A stretch of DNA of 60,000 nt from Cryptomeria japonica (GCF_030272615.1 NC_081407.1:145887744-145947743); one strand, 5' to 3'; counted from the stretch's first letter, positions 1 through 13,100 are shown. The notes: generated by a model from the sequence alone, not told the origin. Numbers and translations: made by a program.

Positions 1-860
1 ACAATTTAAATATCATTATTCTTTTATACACATCGAGATGAACTTTGGTTCTTTTAAATCATGCTTCTACAAAGTACTCATTTATTTTGGAGTACTATGC
101 AATTAGTATCATTCTTCATTTAAATCAACATATAGAAATGCACTTTTTACATTAATATAGTAATCTATGAAAGTAAGAACATCTGTTGTTTCAACAAGTG
201 ATGGTGTTTAAAATGACCCATTACATCACTATGAGCCAAATATAAAAGATTTCTTTCCCTCCATAATTTTTCTTGGGAGAAAATTTCCACATGTTGCTTT
301 CCCATTAGATATTCTTCAGATACCTTGCCTTTTGGTGATATTTTTAAAAGTCCATGTATCATATGTAGTTTCTTAGTAAAACTAAGATTTTAATATTTGG
401 CATGTCCCATATGCTCATGCCATAACCATCTTATATTATCACATTTTGTAATAGTAAACATATTTTAATTTCAACATTTTAAATTAAATTCTTAAAATTT
501 ATATAATTCATTCTCCCCTTTACCATTTGTAGTCACTTTCTACTTATCATTCACATCCTTGATTAAACATTTACTATTGTAGAATTCTATCTTATACCCT
601 TTATTTATAATTTTTGATATTGAATGAAGATTTATTTTCAATTTAGGAAGTAACTTTACATTTTTAAATACACCATTATCAACTTGAACATTTCCACCCT
701 AATCCTCTTATAGCATTCATTTTCTTTGTGACTGATATTACCACAATAATTACATTTCCATTTACTTTCATTATGATCTTTGGAAAATGCATCTATTTTC
801 ATGATTCCAATTCCTTTGTCTTGGTTGATTATCTTATCTCTTTTTATAATATTTTTTTCC
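1..860 (-). pseudogene. Decayed Ty1/copia gag-integrase fragment
   Basis: Reading right to left on the minus strand, a gag zinc knuckle CNYCGNISHKENEC (CX2CX4HX4C, 713-754) is preceded by an Arg/Asn-rich stretch near 790-850. It is followed by a WLWHEHMGH block near 385-415 (the copia LWH..GH pre-integrase motif), a GLLKISPKGK..LMGKQH segment in the open frame 165-362, and an integrase start with LTFIDYY near 125-155. These blocks occur in this order in copia Gag-Pol. Protease sequence is mostly missing between knuckle and pre-integrase, and stops and frameshifts break the frame, so it is a dead fragment cut by the window edge. No LTR is visible. Confident on family, not on exact limits. Confidence 0.8.
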
Positions 861-3519
861 CTTCATTATGAATGCTTGATAATCAACACCAAAACAACTC
901 TAGGAAATCTCTATTTGATAGAATATGTACCTAAGGTAAATTATGAGGTAAGTCAAATGGGTTTGTATTCAGGTTAAATGATGATATTTTTTAATAAAGT
1001 AATTTAAAAAATAAATCAATTAAATGGTATAATTAAATGGATAAGGTAAGGTTTAGGATGTTACTATTGTTGAAACTGCAATCAAAGTTTTTCAATACAC
1101 AAAGGAATGTAGCATTGATGTATAAATCAAAATCACTACTAATTGAATTTGATCTTGACGAGAGTTGTGAGTAGGGGGTATGTGCAGGATCATGAGGGGC
1201 CAAAAAGTGGCAATATCTTGACTTAAGTCCTGATTGATAGGTTGATTGAAAAATATCTATAACTTTCAAACCGTATCACATTTTTTTAATCTAAAACACG
1301 TGTCACATTCTGTGCTTTGTATACTATAGGATTAAAAAAAAAAATATTGAATTTCATAAATTTTTAAATAAGTTATGGTGGTCAGACATATGATTTTTTT
1401 TTTAAAAAAAAAGTTGTAGTAAAAAAATCAAAATTAATTATTTATTTCAAAAAAAATGTGTCACATCCAGACATGATTCTTCTACTTATATATAAAATCT
1501 TATAAAAAAATATTCTGATTTGATTGTGGTTAGGGTGGTCAGACAAACACTGACTTCTTATCTTTTTCCTAAAATTTTACTACTACTATATTGAAATTTC
1601 AATTTTTTGTCAAATAGATTTTTTATTTTTTCAGAAAACAACTAGTATCTTAGAAAGTACATTCAATTTTTTACAAATTCCATTCTTACGTATTTTTGAA
1701 ATAATGTTAGTACCTTATTCAAATTTTTGCATCAAGATGCCTAACTTTGTTTTTATGATTTTCATTGCCACTTAAGGGTTTATTTGGCCCACCATGATCC
1801 TACACATACCCTAGGTGATTAGTATGATGTCCTAACCAAACAAGTATTTATAAGAATATATTTGAAATGAGTATGGGAAGAAGGGAAAACTATATAAACC
1901 CCTGTCAAATGCACCATTTATTGGAGTCATTAAGTGTGACTATATCCTAATGTGGTTTAATATTCTGAGTCAATTATAATGTTAGTTCACTATATTAAAC
2001 TTTGAAGGGCATCCAAAGATTCTGATTTTGAAGACCTAGAGGGCCTATGAGAGTCATTGATGAAATTTCCTAAACAATTTCATGGAACCCATAAGTAGTG
2101 ACTTTTTTAGTGGCAAATATTGAAAATATTCATCAATTGGCTAATAGTTGAAATGTGGGAATCAAAATTTGGTTAATAATTAAAGTTATTAGGTGACTTG
2201 AATCACCACATTTTTACAAAATTTTCTCTCTTATTTAAATAACTAGAGTGTTTATTTTATTAAACTTTTAAACTCAAATATTCCTAACAATAATTGATAC
2301 ATGATTAGATTATATTTACCTAAATTTAATAAGTTAATAAAAAAATCTAAATTAATTTGATGATAATATAACATAATTACTAGTTAATTTAGGACTATAT
2401 AACCAATATTTTTCACCATTTATTTAAAATATATAGGTGGCCCTTTAGCCTTCATACAACCCTACACATAGGTTATCTGCATTTGGGGCCTAATTTTAGT
2501 TAGAGCCCCTCAAAAATATTATTGCGGGATAGTATAGTTGGTTGTTTTGGTTGTATAATCCATCTAATCCATTTATGCACCACTCAGATAATAGATGGTC
2601 CTCATGGAGAAGGGATAATAATCATCTAGAGATAGGGAGATAGGCACTGCTCACTACTATCCATAGTCACTTTGAATCTATATTCGAGGTGCAACAACAA
2701 TGCCAATGAAACTCTAACTCTATCTCTATCTCTATATAGTGATAGTGCCAATGAAACTCGTTTACATAATGAAACTCTATACAGTGCTTAGTTGACCCTT
2801 GAAATAAATGGGGTCATTCAATGGTCAATCCATACCACTTGCCAATCTCACCAGACCTCATCCACTCCCCCTCCCCATCCCCCCCCTATATATAATTGGT
2901 CGGGCCATGGGAATATAGAAAACAAGCCCCAATGTAACTATATATTCCCACCCAACCCTGTGAGCCCCTACTATTCTATGTTGGAGGATAATAAAGTTGG
3001 TTGGGTGGGAGTAGTTAGTAATTTAACAACCTTATTACATTCTATGAGGTAAAATGCACCCACAATTTGTAATGCTTATAGTGTCCAAAATTGCTTTTGG
3101 ATTCTTGATCTTAATGGAGATCAATGATTTAAAACCAATTCTCAGCTCTATGAGCATTATAGACTATGGATACAATTTATCTTGATGAGGGTCATTAGAT
3201 TATACTTTAAATGAATGGTAGAAACTAAATATTTTAGAGTCTACTTCTTAAACCCATCAATGATTTCCACCCTTGAGCCCCTTCTTTTCCATAAGATTTA
3301 AGATTTTTTGTTTTTTTAAATGGAAAGATCTATCATAGTAATTAACATATTTCCCTATTATTTGCCAAGATTTTCTACAAAAGTTTAGTGATGTAAAAAA
3401 ACAATTGCTTCTATTTTTTTTTTTTTAAAAGGAAAGATTTGTCTATAGATTTTTTTTTTTTCAAATAAATGAAAATTTCACCAAGAGTGTATATCTTTTT
3501 TTGAGGGGTGTTTCTTAAA
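861..3519. other. AT-rich DNA, no gene seen
   Basis: Only short, low-quality open frames occur here and none resembles a known protein. There are many poly-A/T runs and a short TCTATC-type stretch near 2717-2737. A block at about 1990-2110 is a diverged relative of the tandem unit at 3520-3900 (shared blocks: GGGCATCCAAA, GAGTCAT, GGAACCCATAA). Confidence 0.5.
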
Positions 3520-3900
3520 GTTATCCCTACCCATAGGTAAACCTTTTTCCTTTGTATTATTCACCAAAAGTACATTACCATAAATTAAAACATATAAACT
3601 CAATAAATTTTACCTATAAGGGCATCCAAAAGAATAGATTATAAGGCCTAAGGCCTCATAAGAGTCATCCAGAAATCCCTCAAGCAATTTTATAGAACCC
3701 ACATGGGTAAACGCTTTGCTTTGCGATATTAAATAAAAATATTGTATCATACATTAAACATACAAATTTCATTTGGTTTTACCTACAAGAACACTTAGAA
3801 AAAGAGATCTTTAATATTTAAAAGCTCAATAGAAATCATTGAAAAAAAATCGTGAATTTTTTTTCATGAAACCCATAAATAAAAATGTGAATTGACAAAA
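3520..3900. repeat. Degenerate tandem repeat, period about 170 bp
   Basis: Three decayed units can be followed by recurring blocks: CCCATAGGTAAACC (near 3530), CCCACATGGGTAAACG (near 3700) and CCCATAAATAAA (near 3870). Each is preceded by related text in which TTTTACCTA, GGCATCC/ACACTTAG, GTCATCC/ATCATTG and CAATTTTAT/TTTTTTCATG alternate. A further relative lies at about 1990-2110. There is no coding content, and origin as a dead mobile-element segment is only a guess. Confidence 0.5.
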
Positions 3901-4664
3901 TTAAATTTATGAGAAATAGAGTAGCTGCAACTCATCTCTAATGAAGTTGGGGTTGGACAAGAATATTAAAGTGAATAAGAAATATGACACAACATAATTG
4001 AATTTTATAGCTTTTTCTTACATGAATTGAATTCCACTTCTTCACAATTTCAATAAAATAGCTCAACAATACACATGGCTGCAACTCATCTGTAATGATA
4101 GAGGGCAGTGGCTACAACTCATTTTTGACTGCCGGACATCCATGACTCTTTTTAGCTTTTCATTGTAGACCCTACAACTCATCCTTGGAAGCTAGCAGTA
4201 GATGAGAACACACAGAACAAAGCGCCTTCTTAAAGTGCCTTATTAGATAAAAGTATATATATTTTAAAATGATTTTATAATAAAAGCTTCTTTTACGTCA
4301 CTTTAGAACTCCTTTCATTATATGGTTTTATGAAGTGGGCATCTTTCTAAAGTACTCGGAATTTTTTTTTTATGAAACTTCTTGATCGAGAGTATTGATA
4401 AAATTTTCTTTTAAGAATATGATTTATTTTTTAAAGAATATTTTTTTTAACATGTTTATATCATCTTTATTATAGGCATATTATTATAGAGTATTGAAAA
4501 TGTCTTACATGAAATCTATTTTTTTATCGAAGATAAGAATAAGAACAAATATAATATAAAAAATATAATTTATATTTGTTTATATCATCTTTTATAAAAC
4601 AATAGAATGAAGATTTTCAAGCTCTAAATTTGATGGTTGTATACTTTTTTTGTCATTTTTATGA
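3901..4664. other. AT-rich DNA, no gene seen
   Basis: No supported reading frame. The phrase CAACTCAT recurs near 3928, 4085, 4116 and 4176 in partly similar context, suggesting another weak local duplication. Confidence 0.4.
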
Positions 4665-4816
4665 TAAAATATAATGAAAATTATAAATATGTTATATAAC
4701 ATGAAATGATATATATGTATCAAAGATAATTTAATAAGGGTAAAATATAATGAAAATTATAAATATGTTATATAGCATGAAATGATATATATGTATCAAA
4801 GATAATTTAATAAGGG
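4665..4816. repeat. Tandem duplication, 76-bp unit x2
   Basis: Two adjacent copies, 4665-4740 and 4741-4816, start TAAAATATAATGAAAA and end AATTTAATAAGGG. By eye they differ at one base (ATAAC versus ATAGC). A simple recent slippage or unequal-exchange duplication. Confidence 0.9.
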
Positions 4817-7071
4817 TAATTACCACAAGAAAATTGCTTAATGACCAATGTCTACCATTAAATTAACATATTGGAAATAGGTATATTTTTTATTTAGAAG
4901 ATTAATTTTTAGATTTTCTACTGACAATGTAATATCTAGAAACCTATGGACCATATGTAGCTCAATCTTTTTCTGAAAGACACAAAAGAACCACCCAACA
5001 CAGATACAAAGATATGGTCTATTACATGGGTGTACACTTTTCTTGCCAATCCTAGCACAAACTAAGCACTTTATTAGAGAAAGACACATTTTTGCTTGAG
5101 CCAATCTCTGAACTAGAGGAGATCAACACAGAATTAGGGGTGGCTTTAATCAGAGATGCTATGGGGCCAAAACTTGTAGCCAGGGACTCAATGCATTTTA
5201 TTTTATTCACCCCTTTTCCCACCTAAGTTATGCTTAAGGATGTGTTAGAATAAATTTTTATTTATCCTTTATTTGAGTTTATCATTTTTTCCTCCATGTA
5301 TTTTTTTAGCTTACTTAGGTTATTAGGAGTAGGTCATTTGAAGGTATATGTCATCTTTAAGGCAAGTAACTTCCACCTATTTTGGTAGTTGGATTTGCTT
5401 CTCCTTTTGATTATATTTTCCTCTTTCTTATATATATATTCTCTTGCCTTCTATGATTTATTGTATATTTTGAGCTTTTAGTTATTCTTATTCTTTTTTT
5501 GGTTCATATTAATTTAATGAATATTTGTAATTTCTCACTTTAAAAGTAAAAAGTGTTAGTTCTTTTTTTTTTGAAGGTTTGATATTTAAAATTCAAAAAA
5601 TTGACAATAGAGAATAGAGAGTAAACTATAAAGACATGTCACAATCATTTAAAAAGGGATCTATTAAAATCTAAACTAATTTATAGTATAAAAGGCACAA
5701 ATGCACAAAATTCAATAAAATATAAGGCAAATTTAGATACATAATTTTTTATCATTACAAAATTAAAAAGAAATTCTGCACTCTAGATTTTGATTATAAT
5801 ATACACATGTCACAAAAAATTTAGAACAATGCAACCATTGTATGCAAAAAAATTAAGTAGATTACAAACATTTAAAAAATCATCTAGGTTGAGACCACCT
5901 TAAGCATAAATACATGAAGAATGAATAAATTAAGAAGATCATGGATAAAGAGTTTCAAAATAAATCCTATCAACATATAGGACTCCCAAAAAAATGTTTC
6001 AAGGCATGAAGAGAACTTATTTCACCATCCATACAAATCCTAAAGTCTTATGCCATCTTGAAATCTGCAGGAATCGATGGAGCAATAACATTCCATCTAC
6101 CTACCTATCATTTACATTAAAATGTATAATGTTGGACCAGGCAATTTTTGCAAGCTGATATTTTAATGTTTTCTTCGTGCTTTTGTTTTTGTATGTACAA
6201 AGGTTCCAAAGATTAGAAATATTATGATTACTATGTTTTCATAATGTCATTCTACATTATTTCAAGGAAAAAATAAATAAAATATCCATTTCTTAGAGAA
6301 GTGGATGTGTTATTCTATTTTCTTTGCCTTATTCACACATGGGTTGGTTATTATTTTGTCACATAATCTTCAAATGGGAGTTGAAAAGGCATTAAGAATT
6401 ATTATTTTATTTTTGGTGTTATAAGACAGTCTACATGTTGTCAATAGTGTTTGATAATTGGCATATGAGTTCAAGATCAGTTGCTTGAATCATTTCCTAC
6501 TTTTGCATGTAATTTATTAAAAGAAAATTGGTATAAACAAAACCTACATCACATGAGAAATATAAATGAAATGTTTCTCTATTTCAGCGTTCCTTTTTTG
6601 GGTTATCTTCCAATGCAACTCTACTACATTTGCATATTGTAAATTGTAAAATCAACTTATAATTTTTTATGAAGTATTTATATGTTTATAATACTTTTGA
6701 AGTAATGAAAGTTTCCTCTAGTAACTTAGAAAATTGTGTTAAATATATGTGTATGTGTTTTTTATGAATGTCATATCCAGCCATATCCATATTGGGGGTC
6801 TTAAAAAAAGACCCTATCTATATCCGATATTGTATTCATATTTGTATTTGTATTTGTGTCCGTACAACTTTGGTAAGTCTCGGCCATTCTTTTCAAAAAA
6901 ATCATTTATTTCATAATTTTCTTAATATATATTACGCTTTACTGAAATTGTTGAGTCTCTTAGATTTTAACCAAGATTTTTTGTCAAGTTCAATTTTGAT
7001 AAGTAGGGTTCTACCTCAAGATATGTCATATCTTTGGGGTTTGGTTTTAGATTTGGGATTTGTGTTTCATT

Positions 7072-7072
<1 letters not shown>
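4817..7072. other. AT-rich DNA, no gene seen
   Basis: I see no protein-like reading frame, no LTR ends and no RNA gene. A minus-strand open frame at 4838-5104 has no recognisable motif and is not called. Confidence 0.45.
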
Positions 7073-7146
<74 letters not shown>

Positions 7147-7226
7147 TACACACATACATAAATACATACATATACACATACATATATATATATACATATA
7201 TACATACATACATACATACATATGTG

Positions 7227-7272
<46 letters not shown>

Positions 7273-7285
7273 CATATGCATATAC

Positions 7286-7320
<35 letters not shown>

Positions 7321-7651
7321 TATATATACATATATACATATACATATATATATACATATACGTATATATATATGTATATAATTATTATATATACATATAT
7401 AAAGACACACACACACACACACACACATATACATATATATACATATATACATATACACATATATATATACATATATATATATATACATATATACATATAC
7501 ATATATACATATATATACATATACACATATATACATATATGTATATGTATACGTATATATGTATATATGTATATATATCTACATACACACACCCAAACAT
7601 ATATATTTATGTATGTATGTATGTATTTTTAATATATATACATATACACAC
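7073..7651. repeat. Compound microsatellite (CA)n, (CATA)n, (TA)n
   Basis: About 70 bp of pure CA (7073-7141) passes into CATA, TATG, TA and CA tracts. The six-frame reading frames here are low-complexity Thr-His and Tyr-Ile-Cys repeats and are not genes. The tract is cut at 7651 by the left end of TRG1; similar sequence resumes at 15556, so the retrotransposon landed inside the array. Confidence 0.95.
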
Positions 7652-7823
7652 TGTAGCGTCCTAAAATTGCGACACTTGCAATTTCGACTGCATTTTGGTC
7701 TTCACGATGGCGACGCAACATGCAACCTGAATGGAGACCCTGAAACTTGCTCACGACACTGAAAACTGCATTTTTCAAGCACCCTGGCCTGAACCTCCTT
7801 GCACCTTGCTGTCTCGGGAGGTG

Positions 7824-7912
7824 GGACCAGAGCGCCCAGTGCCCTGGTCCCTCAGGACCAGGGCGCCCAGCGCCCTGGTCCCTCAGGACCAGGGCGCCCA
7901 GCGCCCTGGTCC
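7824..7912 (+). repeat. U3 hairpin array, 3 units, 31-bp period
   Basis: Hairpins at 7824-7850, 7855-7881 and 7886-7912. Units 2 and 3 have perfect 12-bp arms, GGACCAGGGCGC and GCGCCCTGGTCC, around loop CCA. Unit 1 has two changes (GAGCGC, GTGCCC). The linker between hairpins is CTCA. The array sits about 125 bp upstream of the TATA box, so it is in U3 and would appear near the 3' end of full-length RNA. Confidence 0.95.
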
Positions 7913-8034
7913 CTGGGTCCTATTTTGGGCCCGGTCTCCTAAGGGGCTCGGGTCTTTTTGTTTGCAATTTGGAAATTAACTTTCCTGGTCGGCCTAAGGT
8001 CGGAAAAATCAGTCTATCAGCCCTAAATGACAAG

Positions 8035-8042
8035 TATATAAA
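8035..8042 (+). promoter_or_regulatory. TRG1 LTR TATA box
   Basis: TATATAAA in the context CAAGTATATAAACTAC, about 384 bp into the LTR; the same site lies at 14674-14681 in the 3' LTR. The related TRG2 LTR has CAAGTATAAAAAGG at the equivalent place, supporting a conserved core promoter. Confidence 0.7.
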
Positions 8043-8361
8043 CTACATTTTTCTCTCTCATTTGGCATGATGATGAGGATAGATGAGAAAAAAAGGCGAA
8101 AGCAAGATTCAAACATTCAAACATTCAAGCATTCAAGCATTCAAGCATTCCTTCTAAGTCTCCATTCAAGGCTAAGTGTTGCATTCAAGACAAGGATTCA
8201 ACCATTGAAGAGGAGATCACATATTACATACAACATACAACATACAACATCTAAACCTTCGCACATAAGGATACAAACATCCTTAGAATGAGGTATTAGT
8301 ACTTGTTTTACAGTCATTTACATTTACAGCTCTTGCTCATTTCTTGGTTAATTCCAAAACC

Positions 8362-8386
8362 GGGGTTTGACCTAAAGGCAAACCCC
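8362..8386 (+). other. Stem-loop in R/U5 of TRG1
   Basis: Arms GGGGTTTG and CAAACCCC flank a 9-nt loop. The 3' LTR copy (15002-15024) keeps 7 of the 8 pairs. TRG2 has the same arms around a 7-nt loop (57009-57031). It lies downstream of the TATA box, so it would be in the transcript. Confidence 0.7.
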
Positions 8387-8919
8387 TAATCCCTAACCCC
8401 CCAATCGTCTTCGCTTTTCTATGTGTAGGTTGCAGGTACGTAGCTGAGATTGAAGATCTGGAATCCTTGTGCAGAGACAAACAGATCCCCCTTCGTTTCG
8501 TGGATTTTTCAGAGGACCGTGGCGCCGGGCGCCATCGTCTCGACAACTTTTGCTCAAATTTGCAGGACAGCGCCGTATCGACATTTTACTGCTAATTCTA
8601 GGTCCGCAGCTTCATCCTATAATCCGAACTCAGTTTATAAGCAAATCTTTGTCACTTTCTATGCATGCTTAGTTTAATTCTTCTATCAACATTCTTTACA
8701 AAAGAGGGTAGCCTTGCTGTCTTAACCCTTGAAACACATTTAGCATCCAATCTTGCATTGCGTGGGATTAGATCTAGTGGGTTTCAACCCCTCTTTTGAA
8801 TGTAAAGTCTCTCCCCTAAGTGAAAACCATCGAATCCTAGCGAACCTCCCTTCTCTCTCCTCGGAGTTGGAAGAGAGGAGAACAACTAGGGTTCGATCGC
8901 GATTTTCCGCTTTACATTT

Positions 8920-8937
8920 TGGTGAACCCGACGTGAA
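8920..8937 (+). other. TRG1 primer-binding site
   Basis: TGGTGAACCCGACGTGAA begins 3 bp after the LTR end. TGG pairs with the CCA end of a tRNA and the position is right. I cannot name the tRNA. Confidence 0.65.
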
Positions 8938-10177
8938 CATCCTTTCTGATTTTTCATGCTTAGATCTGAAAAAATTGATTACATTTCCGTGTTTGATCTT
9001 TTGCAAAATTTTAGAGGTGATTGCATTAAAACCCTAAAATTTCTTTTTAGTAATTGAACTTGCGAAATGTCTAAATGTTAATGCTTGTTTCAGATCTGTC
9101 CTTCTATTACAAATTATCAATTCATATTTGTGCTTTAATTCTAAAAATTAAGTGGTTAAGTGTCAAAACCCTAATTTTTGAAACCCTCTTGATTCAACCT
9201 TTGTTCGACAATTTCACTAATCAAAACATCTCCAAATCAGCTGTAACTTTGGATTCCGCAATAAAATCACAACATCTTTCATCCCTGAAAATTTGGAAAA
9301 AAGTTGCGAGGACCATGGCGCCAAGCGCCATCGTCCCCGACATTTTTTCCGAAATTTTGGGAGCAAGATCTTACTGTATTTTTCTGCTAAAATCTAGAAT
9401 TTTGGCTGATTTTATCAATTTTAACACCTTCAAAATTACAGTCAAAGTTGGTCTTGTGATTGCTTGGATTAAGGCTTTTAAACATTCAAAAATCATTGAA
9501 ACTGAAATTTTGTGTCAAAATTGTGTTCTTATTGTCCTAAATCTGAAAAGTGCGTTAACATTCATTAAAAATTTCAGTGCTTTATTCAAATTCTTGCATT
9601 TTGTGACTTTTGAAATTAAGTGCTTAATTACAACAACTTTGATTTCCGCTTTCAAAATTGAATTTTGCTTGAAATTGAGTCAATTTTCAAATTTCAAAAT
9701 TTGCATTGCTCTTGACATTCCCTCTAAAAATCATAAAATTCAAAATTTCAGTTTCCCTCTCTTTTTCAAAATTCAAATTTTGCATTTTTCGACAATCTTG
9801 GTAGGGTTCAATTTCGAGATTGCAACTTTAATTTGGCCTATCTACAGATCGTAAAATCACTCAATTTTTTCAGATTAGCTCTAAAATCATCATACCTTTC
9901 ATCCTTGCGAATTTCGAAAAAAGTTGCAAGGACCGTGTTGCACTCCGAGCGCCACGGTCCCGGACATTTTTTCTGAAATTTCGGGAGATTGTTGTGATTG
10001 CATTTAACAGCTTAAATCCAGAAGATTGGCTGATTTTACTGAAAATTGCTACCTCTAAATTCAAAATCTTCTCTCTCTTTCTAGTGCATGAGTTTTACAA
10101 CAATAAGCCCTACTTACACTATTCCCGTTAGATGAAGCCATAGAATTAAGTCTTTCCAAGGTTTAACTACTGAGGAG
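8938..10177 (+). other. TRG1 leader with two diverged hairpin repeats
   Basis: An untranslated leader of about 1.2 kb, rich in AAAATTT. Two segments, about 9245-9375 and 9865-9990, are diverged copies of each other, sharing TTTCATCC, GAAAAAAGTTGC and CATTTTTTC. Each contains a GGACC hairpin (9310-9336, arms GGACCATGGCGC/GCGCCATCGTCC with one mismatch; 9930-9960, arms GGACCGTG/CACGGTCC) resembling the LTR hairpins. Open frames here (for example 9075-9854) look like AT-rich chance frames. Confidence 0.7.
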
Positions 10178-13100
10178 ATGGAACCTAATTTGAATAGCCT
10201 TTTTAACGAGGACATGGGTAATTCCTCTAATCCTCTTAATGATGAGGTTTCCGTAGAACAACTTTCGAAATTGGATAACCAATTTGACAATTTTCGACAA
10301 TGGATGTCTCAAGAATACCTTGATAGTCAAGCTCTTCCTTTAATTGAGGGTCTAAAATATATGCTTCAAAGTGATAAGAATGGAATTGATATTTTGCGTG
10401 GTATTGCACACATCGTGGATTCGAATGTGATGCCTATGAAGAGTTGTGCTGAAAATTTGGGTTATACACAACCTCCTACTCAAGTCAATCATTCTATCCC
10501 TTTGATGACTCCTATTGCTAGTATACCTACCTTTACATCAAACATAATGGCTACTTCTACACAAGACATTCCTCCTATGATCACCAGTCATGGGGGCAAT
10601 CCTTCTTCTTCAATTAACCCTCTTCCTTCATTAAATCCGACTTCTTCATTCATTCCTTCAATGAGTGTGCCTATTACATCTCCACAAATTAACATGACGC
10701 AAGGGGGCAATTCGTTTAACCAATCCATTCCTCCTTGTAGTGTTCCTCCTGCCCAATCATCTCCTATGACTAATTATCATAGAGTCCCACCACCTTACTC
10801 TTTACCCTCTTTCAATAACATAACACCTCCATCTCAATCTAACACATCCAATATGAATTCTTCGACTGAAGTGACCATTAACAATCTAGCACAAACTGTC
10901 TCTTCTTTACAGCAACAAATTGCCTCTATGAATCAATCTAAGTTTAGTGTGCCCACATTTGATGTTGCGAGCCCACTTTCTCTTGACATTGTTCAAGCTA
11001 TCCCTCCTAAACATGTTGAAATCCCGCATTTGGAACTTTATAATGGTAAAGGAGATCCTCTAACACATGTTAAGACTTTTCAAACAATATGTACTGATTT
11101 TGCTTATGACCAAAGGTTGCTTGCAAAACTGTTTACTAGAACATTAAGAGACAAAGCCCTACAATGGTATTGCTCGTTGCCTTCCTATTCTATTACTTCT
11201 TTCGAACAACTTGCAAATGCTTTCATTCAACAATTTCAAAACAATATAAGTCCTAAGGTTACTTTGATTGATTTAATGCATTGTAAACAAGGTGTTAAAG
11301 AAAAAGTGACTGATTTCATTGGTAGATATAAGCATTTGTATGCTCAAATTTCTTTTCCAGTGCCTGACAATGATATTCAAAGAATCTTTATTTCTAATTT
11401 ACAAAAAGATATTCGAGACAAACTTCTATTTTCTGAGTTTACTTCTTTCCAACAGTTGTGTGCCACTCTTCACAATTATCAATTGATTGTGAGTCAAATG
11501 GAACAATCACATCCTATGGCTCCGAGTGATAAGGGTGATAGCAGTCAACAACCATTTGGGAAGTTTAAACCGAACAGAGATTCCATCAAATTCAATGAAA
11601 ACATCATCAACAACAATGTGAATGCAGCATCAGGTGTGCCTCCTATTTCTAAATTTTTCAAGAAAGAAAGAAAGTATACTCCTTTGAATGAATCATTGCA
11701 TAGTATTATGAATAAATTATTGGAACAAAATGTGCTTACTCTTCCTCCTATAAGACAAATTGATCCTGCAAAGATTACTTCACCTTATTTTGATAACAAA
11801 GCCTTTTGTCAATTTCACCGTCAGCCTGGGCATGATACTGAAAAATGTTTTTCTTTAAAGGGTAAAATTCAAGATTTGATTGATAATAATACTATTTCTG
11901 TTTCTGGAGTGAATGATAAAGGAAACACATCTGTAGCTCCTCCTAACCAAAATCTTCAGATTTTCACTGATCCATTGCCTTCTCATACCTCTAATGCAAT
12001 TGAGGCTAATGATTCCTCTCTCTCATCTGATGGTCTTGTGTCTATGACTCCGAATGTGATTAACTTTGAAGAGCAGCAAGAAATCCCTAAAGAACCTTCC
12101 ATCACATTTGATTCCAATGAAACCATTAGGGCACCTGATGGTCCTTTATACATAGTTGCAAAAGTCAAGAATACACCTTGCCGTGGAGTGCTTATTGATC
12201 CTTCGTGCATGATTAATGTTATTACTGAAGAATTCCTTTTTACTTTGCAATTGAATCAAGTGATCTATGACAAAATAGATGTGATTGTGAAACTATTTGA
12301 TGCATTTTCTTCTCCTACAATTGGTTCTATTACATTGCCTATTGAGGTCCATAACAAATCTCTTGATGTGAACTTTGCTATTATTCCATCTTCCGAACAA
12401 TTTCGTGTGAAGCTTGGCTATCCTTGGCTATCTTCCATGAAAGCTATTGCTTCTCCTATACATAAGTGTTTGAAATTTCTCCATAATGGTGAAGTTGTTA
12501 CTATCAATCATAGTCTCTTTAAACCAGCTGAAAGAACTTCTAGCATTCCTATTGATTACTTTTGGCCTAAACAATTCCAGTCTCTTCCTCCGCGAAGTGA
12601 TCATCTTTTCAAATCTTATCAAAAGTGGAAAACAGATATGATCCTATCTCTAAGTGAACCTAGAACACCTAAACTTGACATTCCTATCATTCTTGAGAAG
12701 GAAGTTCTTCCTTTGAAAGATAAAACTAATGTCTTTCCTCAAGAAGATTCCCAACTCATCCCTATGGATGTGACTATGTCTATGCCTAATAAACTTCCTA
12801 AGAGTAGACCTATACCTCCTCGTCATGATGGACTTGGTCTTCTCCCTAAACCAAATATTCTTCCCTTATATGGAGCAGTTCCTCCTCCTTCCTTTTATAG
12901 AGAGAAGAGACCTTCTTCTTCTCCGATTATCCAGCCTAAGAGACCACAACCTAAACACCCAAGTGATAGGGATGAGAACATTCCTCCTCCTCAATCTTCT
13001 TCACTTCCTACTAAGACTAGACGAAATCGTTCTGCACGCGAACATCGACGAAAGTGTCATCTTAGAGCTCAAGCAGCTGCTTCTCAAACTTTGCAATCTC

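Larger units (their letters stand above)
7652..8916 (+). repeat. TRG1 5' LTR (1265 bp)
   Basis: Starts TGTAGCGTCC and ends CTTTACA. Contents in order: three 31-bp hairpin units (7824-7912), TATA box (8035-8042), a stem-loop GGGGTTTG/CAAACCCC (8362-8386), a single GGACC..GCGCC hairpin (8514-8540), then a pyrimidine-rich end. The 31-bp length difference from the 3' LTR is exactly one hairpin unit. Confidence 0.95.

Noticed and set aside
4838-5104. 88-aa minus-strand ORF
   Set aside because: No motif, no neighbouring gene signals and no repeat context; likely chance.
6768-7664. Long open frames (up to 298 aa) on both strands
   Set aside because: They are translations of CA/TA microsatellite; Thr-His and Tyr-Ile repeats have no coding support.
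7747-8070. Pro/Gly/Arg-rich ORFs in the TRG1 LTRs (also 14355-14709)
   Set aside because: They arise from the GC-rich hairpin units and are not conserved as protein: the unit number changes between LTRs and the unit is 31 bp, which shifts the frame.
9075-9854. 259-aa ORF upstream of TRG1 gag
   Set aside because: Composition follows AAAATTT-rich leader DNA, there is no domain, and it contains the leader hairpin.
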